From positions 1,435,501-1,499,500 of the forward strand of contig NC_088303.1 of NCBI RefSeq assembly GCF_032854445.1: 64,000 nt of DNA, read 5' to 3'. A program made the position numbers and the translations under genes. Below the pieces are notes generated by a model. That model made no database searches, was not told the origin of the DNA, and saw only the letters and a list, made by a program, of their open reading frames with translations. This DNA comes from Liolophura sinensis. Taxonomy: Eukaryota; Mollusca; Polyplacophora; Chitonida; Chitonidae. Of the stretch, positions 27,101 through 34,698 are shown one piece after another; position 1 is the stretch's first letter, and each line of letters starts with the position of its first letter.

Positions 27101-29210
27101 AAGGAGAAGGTGAGTTGTAGTACTGTATCAGTATAGGTTAGACACAGCAGTGGTTTGGCCAGGCAGATCTTGGGGGATTATGGCTACATTAAGGATAAGG
27201 TGAGTTGTAGTACTGTATCAGTATAGGTTAGACACATCAGTGGTTTGGCCAGGCAGATCTTGGGGGATTGTGGCTACATGAAGGATAAAGTGAGTTGTAG
27301 TACTGTATCAGTATAGGTTAGACACATCAGTGGCTTGGCCAGGCAGATCTTGGGGGATTATGGCTACATTAAGGATAAGGTGAGTTGTAGTACTGTATCA
27401 GTATAGGTTAGACACAGCAGTGGTTTGGCCAGGCAGATCTTGGGGGATTATGGCTACATTAAGGAGAAGGTGAGTTGTAGTACTGTATCAGTATAGGTTA
27501 GACACAGCAGTGGTTTGGCCAGGCAGATCTTGGGGGATTATGGCTACATTAAGGATAAGGTGAGTTGTAGTACTGTATCAGTATAGGTTAGACACATCAG
27601 TGGTTTGGCCAGGCAGATCTTGGGGGATTGTGGCTACATGAAGGATAAAGTGAGTTGTAGTACTGTATCAGTATAGGTTAGACACATCAGTGGCTTGGCC
27701 AGGCAGATCTTGGGGGATTATGGCTACATTAAGGATAAGGTGAGTTGTAGTACTGTATCAGTATAGGTTAGACACAGCAGTGGTTTGGCCAGGCAGATCT
27801 TGGGGGATTATGGCTACATTAAGGATAAGGTGAGTTGTAGTACTGTATCAGTATAGGTTAGACACATCAGTGGCTTGGCCAGGCAGATCTTGGGGGATTG
27901 TGGCCACATTAAGGATAAAGTGAGTTGTAGTACTGTATCAGTATAGGTTAGACACATCAGTGGCTTGGCCAGGCAGATCTTGGGGGATTATGGCTACATT
28001 AAGGAGAAGGTGAGTTGTAGTACTGTATCAGTATAGGTTAGACACAGCAGTGGTTTGGCCAGGCAGATCTTGGGGGATTATGGCTACATTAAGGATAAGG
28101 TGAGTTGTAGTACTGTATCAGTATAGGTTAGACACATCAGTGGTTTGGCCAGGCAGATCTTGGGGGATTGTGGCTACATGAAGGATAAAGTGAGTTGTAG
28201 TACTGTATCAGTATAGGTTAGACACAGCAGTGGTTTGGCCAGGCAGATCTTGGGGGATTATGGCTACATTAAGGATAAGGTGAGTTGTAGTACTGTATCA
28301 GTATAGGTTAGACACAGCAGTGGTTTGGCCAGGCAGATCTTGGGGGATTATGGCTACATTAAGGATAAGGTGAGTTGTAGTACTGTATCAGTATAGGTTA
28401 GACACAGCAGTGGTTTGGCCAGGCAGATCTTCGGGGATTATGGCTACATTAAGGATAAGGTGAGTTGTAGTACTGTATCAGTATAGGTTAGACACAGCAG
28501 TGGTTTGGCCAGGCAGATCTTGGGGGATTATGGCTACATTAAGGATAAGTTGAGTTGTAGTACTGTATCAGTATAAGTTAGACACCTCAATAGTTTTGAC
28601 AATGCTGATCTTGTAAACATGATATGTGTGTGTGTGGGTGGGGGGTTGTGGGGGGGGGGGGATTCCAGGGTTTCAGATAAGAGTGGTGTTAGCGTATGTA
28701 AGTGTAGATATTCAGTTGTTCATGAGGAAGTTAGATAGATACTCCAGTATTATCCGCAATAAGATTGCACCTAGGACTTGTGCAAGTCATAATTATTTTT
28801 CCTCACATAAAAGCATAGAAATGTCAGTGGTGTGAGCATCTATTTGCAGGACATCTATTTGCATTGCCTGAAACCGAATATTCTTTAGCACAGACTTGTG
28901 AACTCCCATGAAATGTTCATTGTTATAACCCTTTGTTGGTCCTATGTATGCAGTAAATAAGAACAAATCAGCATTGAAAGATTATACTTAAAAATAGATG
29001 AATATCTGCAGACTTCTGCAAAAATTAGACCTTACTGATCATATGAGCCATGAGCCAAGACCGGAAAGTCACCATTTTGAACCACATCAACTTAATTAAT
29101 CTTGTCATCAGGAGCATTCTTAGGGGCGTGTGTCGTTTGATGTTATATTGCTTTTTTTTCATCTTTTCCAGACAACTAAAAAAGGAACGAAGAGCTCCAA
29201 GAAAAGATGA
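9028..29210 (+). CDS. IMPACT: IMPACT/YIH1-family protein, C-terminal half, five exons (partial at 5' end)
   Basis: Five exons joined by GT-AG introns encode about 144 residues that match the conserved IMPACT (UPF0029) domain in order: GEPLSDRKSKF...HLAP, then KIAAATHNIFAYR, then GCEDDGET...RLLHLLQ, then VVVTRWYGGIHLGPDRFKHI, then a short basic tail KKGTKSSKKR and TGA. Intron phases are 0, 2, 0 and 0 within the window and the frame never breaks. In yeast and mammals this family binds GCN1 and so restrains the eIF2-alpha kinase GCN2 in the cytosol; that role is family knowledge. The usual N-terminal RWD domain is not in the window and should lie upstream of position 1. The introns are unusually full of minisatellites, and three of the arrays overlap splice sites. 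A RWD-less paralog is the main alternative. Family assignment is near certain, orthology less so. Confidence 0.93.
9135..10095. repeat. 41-bp minisatellite, subfamily 1
   Basis: About 22 copies of a 41-bp unit containing CTCAAACTGTTCATGTTGAG and CAGATACATCCAGGTGTATG. The first copies (9135-9240) are the most diverged and start within about 12 bp of the splice donor. The unit aligns base by base with the 41-bp unit of the following array, so both come from one ancestral repeat. Confidence 0.93.
10096..22560. repeat. 40/41-bp minisatellite, subfamily 2, with higher-order repeats
   Basis: About 305 copies of a 40- or 41-bp unit with the invariant core GAAAATGTTCATTTTAATCA and a variable link of three main forms: CCTCTGGACCTGTGACT, CATTAGACTTGTGATT, or CCTTTAGACTTGTGATT. 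A shortened unit (CTGTGACTCATTTTAATC) recurs at 12481, 14702, 14896, 16188 and 19868. The spacings 12481-16188-19868 show a higher-order block of about 3.7 kb duplicated three times. A separate 1.2-kb duplication links 10287 to 11503. The unit matches no mobile element that I recognise. Confidence 0.96.
22865..22938 (+). CDS. IMPACT: IMPACT-like gene, second exon in window
   Basis: Acceptor GTTTTCCTCAG is followed by 24 codons reading VKIVLDKLKEDRKIAAATHN then IFAY, and two bases of an Arg codon before the donor GTAAGT. The segment corresponds to the conserved ATHN(I)xAYR motif of the family. Starts in phase 0 and ends in phase 2, which fits the exons on either side. Confidence 0.93.
22939..24885 (+). 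other. Intron of IMPACT-like gene with a 52-bp array
   Basis: The first 620 bases (22939-23562) are unique, apart from a possible tRNA-like SINE remnant around 23230-23430 (CTAAAGTGCTTGCCTC, GGTCGCTTGCTCAAGTTATCC), which I hold with low confidence. The rest of the intron is the 52-bp array. Confidence 0.85.
23563..24890. repeat. 52-bp minisatellite containing the 3' splice site
   Basis: Twenty-six units in exact 52-bp register: TTTAACTC at 23563 and at 24863 are 25 x 52 bases apart. Each unit reads TTTTAACTCATGACTG, TTTGACAG, GACATGCCAGGCCTATGTG, TACCTGTAG. The last unit is the genuine acceptor of the exon at 24886 (TTTGATAG before GATATGCCG). Each unit therefore carries a branch-point-like TTTAAC and an acceptor-like AG. 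Using any upstream copy would add nine codons and then reach a TAG. Confidence 0.95.
24886..24979 (+). CDS. IMPACT: IMPACT-like gene, third exon in window
   Basis: One base completes the Arg codon, then ICRGDDPSRFHMGCEDDGET and KAGSRLLHLLQ. CEDDGE(T/S) and the following RLLHL are the family core. The acceptor is TTTGATAG before GATATGCCG, and the donor is GTGAGA after CAA. The acceptor is the final, slightly diverged member of the 52-bp array upstream, in which 25 earlier copies of TTTGACAG before GA(C/T)ATGCC occur. Confidence 0.92.
24980..25444 (+). other. Short intron of IMPACT-like gene
   Basis: A 465-base unique intron between donor GTGAGA and acceptor TTGTTGTACAG. It contains an accidental 71-codon ORF that resembles nothing known. 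This is the only intron of the window without a minisatellite. Confidence 0.85.
25445..25579 (+). CDS. IMPACT: IMPACT-like gene, fourth exon in window
   Basis: The exon has 45 codons from TVDARDVIVVVTRWYGGIHL through GPDRFKHISGLARQILGDCG to YIKEK, between acceptor TTTTGTTGTACAG and donor GTGAGT. RWYGG-x-x-LGPDRFKHI is the diagnostic signature of the UPF0029/IMPACT fold. The last 59 bases plus 31 intron bases form the first unit of the 90-bp array to the right, so this exon end belongs to a tandem repeat family. If the donor is not used, the frame continues for eight codons (VSCNTVSV) to a TAG. Confidence 0.94.
25521..28578. repeat. 90-bp array of exon 3' ends with their splice donors
   Basis: Thirty-four copies in perfect 90-bp register (TGGYTTGGCCAGGCAG at 25531 and every 90 bases to 28501) with no net indels. 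Each copy contains 59 bases matching the end of the exon at 25445-25579, then GTGAGTTGTARTACTGTATC and AGTATAGGTTAGACAC. Copy 1 is the real exon end. Variants are shuffled among copies: GATTGT versus GATTAT (Cys/Tyr), AAGGAGAAG versus AAGGATAAG (Glu/Asp), ACATCAG versus ACAGCAG. In the last copy (28501) the donor GGTGAG has become GTTGAG, and a degenerate partial copy follows at 28579-28615. Confidence 0.97.
28616..29171 (+). other. Unique part of the last IMPACT-like intron
   Basis: A GT-rich then G-rich tract at 28624-28662 (runs of 3, 6 and 12 G on the sense strand) could form a G-quadruplex. The remainder is AT-rich unique sequence ending in the strong pyrimidine tract of the terminal exon. 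No coding sequence is recognised. Confidence 0.8.
29172..29210 (+). CDS. IMPACT: IMPACT-like gene, terminal exon
   Basis: A strong pyrimidine tract (CTTTTTTTTCATCTTTTCCAG) precedes a phase-0 exon of 12 codons, TTKKGTKSSKKR, then TGA. A Lys/Arg-rich C-terminus is typical of IMPACT proteins. The exon is too short for ORF detection and is supported by acceptor strength, phase and composition rather than by a conserved motif. Confidence 0.78.
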   Translation, partial: TTKKGTKSSKKR

Positions 29211-29950
29211 AAATACTAAATGCCTGATCGTGGGAAATCCTCCATAAATATGGAAGTAAAGCATGGATATCAGCCATTTTTAATGTGTAAATCTATCGCC
29301 ATGTAAATTATTTGCCAATGTATGAAGTTGTACTTATTCGTTGTACAAATTTTATCAGTATGATTGTTTCTGTTATTTGTTGTTTCTTACAGTTTGGGAA
29401 CTAAAAGAATGTACAATTTGTTTCAAAAATCATTTCCGGACCAATATGGTGCGTCAGTTAGGTCTACAAGCATTTCGTGATTGCACTCCGTTGAGGCAGG
29501 TGTTCAAATTGCCAGATCCGCCATCCGACCAACCGCATTCATCGCCATCTCTCTTGCAATGTGCACGGTCCCTAATGCATTTGAGCTCGGGATTTACGTG
29601 ATCAAATACACAGGCCTGTAAGCCCACTACAGTACCATCACACGACCACAGAAAAATGCAGAACTGGATCTGAAAACAGTTATAGTGTCGAATACCATGT
29701 AAAGGAAACCACTGGTGATGATGTAGATGACGACTAAACAGACGATGACAAACGATGACAACAACCCAAAACATACAGATAAAAATGCACTTAAGCTCAC
29801 ACAGATTTGCTACTGAATGTAACGTGCGCGTGACATCATATTGCTACATTCATCATCTCAACGGATGTAAGTCGCATGTCTGTTCATTTAAGGTCTTATA
29901 ATAATCCCCTACATGATTTAGGTAAACTAATTCAAAGTTTGAAGTTATAA
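29211..29950 (+). other. 3' UTR and flank of IMPACT-like gene
   Basis: Non-coding sequence after the TGA. I see no AATAAA close to the stop. The first clear AATAAA on the + strand is at 29976, inside the retrotransposon LTR in antisense orientation. An 86-codon ORF at 29341-29601 and a 106-codon antisense ORF show no recognisable domain and are not called. Confidence 0.6.
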
Positions 29951-30122
29951 TGTTTTAATTATTTGTGACTAGGCAAATAAAATAGTTTGTTTGGTGACAC
30001 ACTTGACGGCTGTATTCAGGCTTGTTTACATGAGGGCGGACTCTCCGCTTGTTACCATGGAGCCGGACTAGCTCATGTTACATAACCAGTAGGGGGTATC
30101 GATACGGCCTAAAACTTACACA
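29951..30122 (-). repeat. 3' LTR of the retrotransposon
   Basis: A 172-bp direct repeat partner of 34530-34698, sharing long runs such as GACTCTCCGCTTGTTACCAT and AGCTCATGTTACATAACCAG. In element orientation it begins TGTGTAAG and ends TTAAAACA. On the opposite strand it carries AATAAA at 29976. Confidence 0.92.
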
Positions 30123-30140
30123 TTTGATCCCTCCTTTCTT
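30123..30140 (-). other. Polypurine tract next to the 3' LTR
   Basis: On the - strand the sequence AAGAAAGGAGGGATCAAA directly precedes the LTR start TGTGTAAG. A purine run at this place is the expected primer for plus-strand DNA synthesis in LTR elements and confirms the orientation. Confidence 0.75.
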
Positions 30141-30521
30141 GGCATAACTGATTAACCCAGATTACTCTTTGAACTATAGTAAAATTTACGAAATCTTATG
30201 GAACTTTGAAATTAAAAACCATGAGATTACAGTGTTAGGCAACCTGTTGTCCGTAATAGTGAATTCTCTGCACATTAAACAATTCACTGCGTTGATAGCG
30301 CCCTTTAAAATAACTTGAACACAGTTATCGTAATTTCGCGAACAGTCAAAACAAATGCAGTTGATCAAAACAGTTCACACTGAATCTGTCAGCATAAACT
30401 CAGTAATTGAAATATTTGAGAAGTTCAAATGAGTTGATCACATTTCACTCAAATTATTTCACTCAATGCAAATAAATTTCACCTTTCAGTGTGGATGTGA
30501 AAAAATAAATTTCACTAAGGT
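30141..30521. other. Non-coding 3' part of the retrotransposon
   Basis: An AT-rich stretch of about 380 bases between the pol tail and the polypurine tract, in element orientation the 3' untranslated region. No further gene is recognised here. Confidence 0.6.
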
Positions 30522-30767
30522 TCACATTCCAACACAACACACATTGTCAGACAGATACGCGGGCAGGACGCGATTTCTCGTCGAGAAGCGTCTCGGAATA
30601 TCCTGCTGGTTCGGTTCCGATGGAATGTCCAGATCATCGTACGGATCGTTGATTTCCACTTCAGATAGGTTGATTCTCGGGATTTTCTTCAGATGAGAAC
30701 AATTCCGTGCGTACTGTTCACCATTAGAACCTTGGACTATTACCATCGATCCTTTTGTGGATACCAC
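30522..30767 (-). pseudogene. Retrotransposon pol C-terminal tail
   Basis: An 81-residue segment after the integrase core with a small beta-rich motif (STKGSMVIVQGSNGEQYARN then CSHLKKI), as found at the C-terminus of Gypsy pol of this type, followed by an acidic tail. It is separated from the integrase core by broken frames (30770-31160). Confidence 0.75.
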
Positions 30768-31163
30768 TTTGAATGGGGGTTTGTCAAATTTGGTTGACAG
30801 TTTGTTTTCACGTTTGGGGTGCTAATAGGACTGTATTTTCTGGTTTAAGGTTGGAGACAGGCACCAGATTTCACGTCGGAACGAGCCTTCATTTTCAGCT
30901 TCGCTTGTGCATCACTTTGTTTTGCAGATTGATGTTTCTCGTTCTACGAAGGGCTTACAGGTTCTGGTAGTTTGGTCTTGATTGGCCGCGAAAAGAGTAG
31001 CTCGGCCGGGGATACACCTGTGGTTGAATGTGGGGTTGCTCGATAATTCAGCAGAAACTGGTTGAGATCTTTCTGCCACTTTCCCTTTTCAATGAAAGAG
31101 AATCAGACAGCTTTTTCTAAGGTCCGCATAAAGCGTTCCGCCTCGCCGTTTGGCTGTGGGCCA

Positions 31164-31670
31164 CTAAGGAGTTACTTTTCTGTGTTTGAAGCCTTGTATT
31201 TCCGTAAGTTTCGTGAATTTATTACCATTGTACGGGGGGTCATTGTCAGTTTTAAGTACGGCGACAATGTCCTGTGTGGAGAGAATTCTGTCAAATTTGG
31301 GAATTACATGGGAGGCTGATGTCGATTTCACAACTTCATCTTCCGGGTAACGCGAATAATCATTGATGACAACTAGGAGGTAGTCACAGTTTGGAAAAGG
31401 TCCACAAAAATCGGCACTAACATGACTCCAGAGCTTGTCAGGCATTTCGATCATATTCAGTGGCTCTGGTTTTGGAGATTGTCCGTTTGCTTGACAGGGA
31501 ATACACTGACTAATTAACGTCTCTGTGTCCTTGTCGATACCTGGGTACCAGGCTTTTTCGCGCAGCAATCGCTTTGTTTTCACGATGCCCTGGTGTCCTT
31601 CATGGGCAAGTTTAAGGATGTGTGAGAGATTGTGGAATGATGATAGGCGATCTGCGAAGAAGAATGTCAC
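31164..31670 (-). pseudogene. Retrotransposon integrase
   Basis: A 168-residue segment carrying the HHCC zinc-binding module (AHEGHQGIVKTKRLLREKAW then CIPCQ) and the catalytic core: first Asp in SADFCGPFP, second in LKTDNDPP, and a candidate Glu in KLTEIQGFKH. The hydrophobic strand YLLVVINDYSRYPE lies between them. The frame ends at 31164 and coding similarity continues downstream in other frames. Confidence 0.9.
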
Positions 31671-31931
31671 CAGAAAGTCTGATTTTCATTTTGTAGAACT
31701 GCTGTAGGTCTGGATCATGTTTGTTCCACTTTCAAGATGAAACAGCTGCTGTGAGCTTTGTCATAACCTTGTCCTGTTTGGTTGCAGTTTGCATATCAAT
31801 CAGAGTAAGTGACTTCGGTACAGCACTTTCGGCGATGAAATTGACATATTCATCAGCCTTATTTCTGGCGGAGGAAAGACTGTCCGCTTGAGATGTCGAG
31901 ACAGTAAATCTGCAGGGTTGTTTGCCCCTGG

Positions 31932-32204
31932 TTAGTAAACAACTTTCATGTCGTATGGTTGTAAACGAAGCTGCCATCTCTCGATGCGGGCTGGTCTCTG
32001 GAAGCGCGGCTTGTTGAACATCGGTATCAGCGGCTTGTGGTCAGTTATCACAGTGAATGACTGTCCAAACACATTTAAATGAAATTTCTCGCAGGCCCAA
32101 ACTATGCCCAGAGCCTCTCGTTCCGTTTGGGAATATCTGCGTTCCACGTCCGAGAGCGTGCGACTTGCGTAGCAGATGACGCGATGTTGTCCGTTTCCGT
32201 CCAC
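31932..32204 (-). pseudogene. Retrotransposon RNase H domain fragment
   Basis: A 90-residue segment with the typical Gypsy RNase H run: YASRTLSDVERRYSQTEREA, LGIVWACEKFH, then the conserved TDHKPL motif and RIERWQLRLQPYD. It ends where the chromatin-side linker with its PADLLSRH-type motif begins in another frame (about 31900-31930), so a frameshift or stop lies there. Confidence 0.9.
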
Positions 32205-32342
32205 CTGTGTAAGGATCGCATCAACACCGACCGGGCTGGCGTCAACGTGGATTTCCGTTGTGTTGTCTCGTCAGCTCACGCAGTGGTTCCGTTATTGTCG
32301 CGTAGTCGCGACACGTAGTTTGACATCCCTAGGAAGCTTCGC

Positions 32343-32894
32343 TCAGCCGATGTATCCTTTGGAATTGGAGCGTTTTTTACTGCGTCCACTTTTTGTTGGA
32401 TCTGTGTATATTCCTTGCTTGGAAAATACAAATCCGAACTCCAGACTGGGTTTATTAAGAACGCATTTTTCGAGACTGAGGGTAAGGCCTTTGTCTCTAA
32501 GTTCCTGGAAAACCATTCGCAGCGACTTGTCATGTTCAGTTTGTGTTCGGCCAAGCACGATGATGTCGTCTGGCAGGTTTTTCACACTTAGTATGTGTTG
32601 AATCACGTCCGAAAAACTTTCTGATGCTGACGACAAACCAAACATCAGGCGCTTGTATCGCCGCAAGCCTTTGTGTGTGGCAAATGTTGTCAGGTGCCGT
32701 GACTTTGGGTTTAATTCGATCTGATGATACCCTTGTCGCATGTCGAGTTTGGAGAATACTGTCGCTCCGTTTAGATCATGTAGGCCTATGATTTCGCCCA
32801 TGATTGGCGTTGGATGACGTTCACGAAAGACAGCAGTATTTGGGGACCTCATATCGACACGGACACTTGATTTGTCCTTCTTCGGGACCACCAC
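32343..32894 (-). pseudogene. Retrotransposon reverse transcriptase domain
   Basis: A 183-residue segment with Gypsy RT blocks in order: VVPKKDKSSVRVDMR, TVFSKLDMRQGYHQIEL (catalytic Asp), TTFATHKGL, and the palm motif region. The expected (Y/F)-x-D-D box reads L-P-D-D here, so the aromatic residue is lost. The frame is interrupted soon afterwards, close to the RT/RNase H connection. RT copies element RNA into DNA; this one is probably inactive. Confidence 0.9.
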
Positions 32895-32964
32895 AACTGG
32901 CGATACCCATGGTGAAGGACCATCAACCTTCTCTATGGTGTCTGCTTTTTCTAGATTTTTAATT

Positions 32965-33591
32965 CTAGAGTTCTAATTCTACCTGCTTTCTGATGTGAAA
33001 TGGTATGCACCGTGGTGGTTGAGCAATAGGTTTGACTAACGGATGTACATGTATTTTGAATTGGTAGTCCTTTAATTTGCCCGCACCATCAAATATGTCT
33101 GAGAATTCAGATATGAACTCCTCATCTGATGACAGAGGTTGTTCTGATGCGTGATTATTTTTCTTCACTGTCGGGAGTTTATCAACTGATGGCAGAGGTT
33201 GATGTGGTAGGGAACTATTTTCGTTCCCTGTGAGGAGTTTACCCTGCTTGTGTATCACTGAATGGAGATTGAGGCATAAACTGTCTGCCACTGTTGGGAG
33301 TTTGATAAGTTCTAGCTGTGTAAATGTCTCAAAACCTAACAAGGAACCTGAATTTTGACCCACCACATAAAAAACAGCTGAGCACGTTTTCTCTGATATT
33401 TCTATGTTTGCCTCAAAAGTACCCATAACAGGCAGAGGGGTTTTGGAACCATAGACAAATATTTTTGATTTTGGCTTGCCGAGTGAGACTTGTTTGTGTT
33501 TCGTTATTTCTGTACAACATGATTTATCTAACATGTTCACTGACGCGCCACTATCAACTAAGATTGGAACCGCTGTGCCGGCTATTTTCAC
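32965..33591 (-). pseudogene. Retrotransposon aspartic protease and linker to RT
   Basis: A 208-residue open segment starts near the retropepsin active site VDSGAS (Asp-Ser-Gly triad, about residues 12-17), followed by VNMLDK and, further on, the second protease-like hydrophobic block and a GFETF segment. The C-terminal part ending RCIPFHIRKQVELEL is the usual lead-in to Gypsy RT. The frame stops at 32965, where a small local duplication (TCTAGA and ATTCTAGAGTTCTAATTC) separates it from the RT frame. The protease matures the polyprotein in active elements. Confidence 0.87.
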
Positions 33592-34019
33592 TGCAATTTT
33601 GGGCTGTTTAGCGGGAAACTTTACACGGCTGCTTTGTCACAAATGGTAAATACATACTCATCCCGTGAGGATGAATCAGTGTCGGTAACTTCTGTGTGTA
33701 TTTGATTAACGGGCTTTTTGGTTCGATTTTGTGAACTACGACACACGCTACCAAAATGGTTGAGTTTACCACAATTCCCTCACCAGTTTTACCAGTAGCT
33801 GGACAACTTGTATTTCTTTTTGGCCAAACACCTCCACAATTTCTACACTCATTATTTCTGTGTGGTTCTTGGGTTTTTGAAAAGGTGTATGCTTTTTGCT
33901 GTTGTGTCTAAATTTGCCTGGCTTGTTTGAGTGACCGGGACTGGTTCTGACTTTACTTCCATTTTCTGACTTTAAAATTCAGATGTATTTGTGGCTCGGG
34001 TAATGTCAGGACTTTTATC

Positions 34020-34484
34020 TTATGTCATATCAGATTCTCTCAACAGTCTGCGTTTGAGATGGGTTGATCTGCACTTTTCCACCACTTGATCTGCGATGGC
34101 GTCGTCCGGGTCCGGGAATTCACAAGTTATTGCAAGGGACCGGAGTCGCGTGACGAACAGTGCTATTGTTTCACTTTCCTGTTGATTTGCATCCTTGAAG
34201 ACGTACCGTTCGAAGCGCACATTTTTCTTCGGTAAGAAATATTCATCAAGCTTTTCTGAAGCGGTTGCAAAGTCATCACCAGTGTCTTTGAGTCCTCGGA
34301 AAACGTCTTGAACAGACTCACCTGCCAGGTGTAACAACAGCGCGCGTTTCTGTTTGTCGTTGTTGATACCAGTTGCACTTACGTACAGGTCAAATCTCTC
34401 ACGCCATTTCTTCCATCGTGTGGCGAGCGACGACTGATCCGCTTGGAAGGGAGGAATTGCCGGTATGTTCAGCGCTTGAGCCAT
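34020..34484 (-). pseudogene. Retrotransposon gag, N-terminal part
   Basis: A 154-residue frame starts with MAQALNIPAIPPF 46 bases inside the 5' LTR and ends at a stop after RRLLRESDMT. It has the Trp/Arg/Phe-rich capsid signature WKKWRERFDLYV, then ALLLHLAGE and a conserved block ending in LRSLA.TCEF, all usual in Gypsy gag polyproteins that package element RNA. The stop, and others just beyond it, break the link to the nucleic-acid-binding part. Remnants of a Cys-rich zinc-knuckle region (CRNCGG...) lie around 33740-33870 in shifted frames. Confidence 0.85.
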
Positions 34485-34529
34485 CGCTTGAATGTCCGTT
34501 GGCCTTGTTCACCTCGTCGCAAGATATAA

Positions 34530-34698
34530 TGTCTTAATTATTTGTGAATAGACAATTAAAAACAGTTTGATGACACAGTTGACGGCTGTATTAAGGCTTG
34601 TTTACATAAAGACGGACTCTCCGCTTGTTACCATGGAGAGGGACTAGCTCATGTTACATAACCAGTAGGGTGTATCGATACGGCCTAAAATTTAGACA
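34530..34698 (-). repeat. 5' LTR of the retrotransposon
   Basis: A 169-bp direct repeat of 29951-30122. In element orientation it begins TGTCTAAA and ends TTAAGACA. The internal sequence follows at once (TTATATCTTGCGACGAGG); I cannot assign the primer tRNA by eye. Confidence 0.9.

Larger units (their letters stand above)
29951..34698 (-). mobile_element. Decayed Ty3/Gypsy LTR retrotransposon, Mag/Steamer-like type
   Basis: An element of about 4.75 kb bounded by direct repeats of 172 and 169 bp that begin TGT and end ACA in either orientation. On the - strand the order is gag, protease, reverse transcriptase, RNase H, integrase, which defines Ty3/Gypsy (Metaviridae). Very short LTRs of about 170 bp and a total length under 5 kb fit the Mag clade, to which the bivalve Steamer-like elements belong; the clade call is inference. 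The reading frames are broken by frameshifts and stops in gag and at most domain borders, so the copy is dead. No target-site duplication is visible (TATAA on the left, TTACA on the right). The two LTRs differ at roughly 17 positions plus small gaps by eye, so the insertion is old. Confidence 0.92.

Noticed and set aside
29341-29774. ORFs after the IMPACT-like stop codon, considered as an alternative last exon
   Set aside because: An acceptor-like TTTCTTACAG exists at 29391, but the following sequence has no resemblance to the family, and the exon at 29172 already supplies the expected basic tail and stop.
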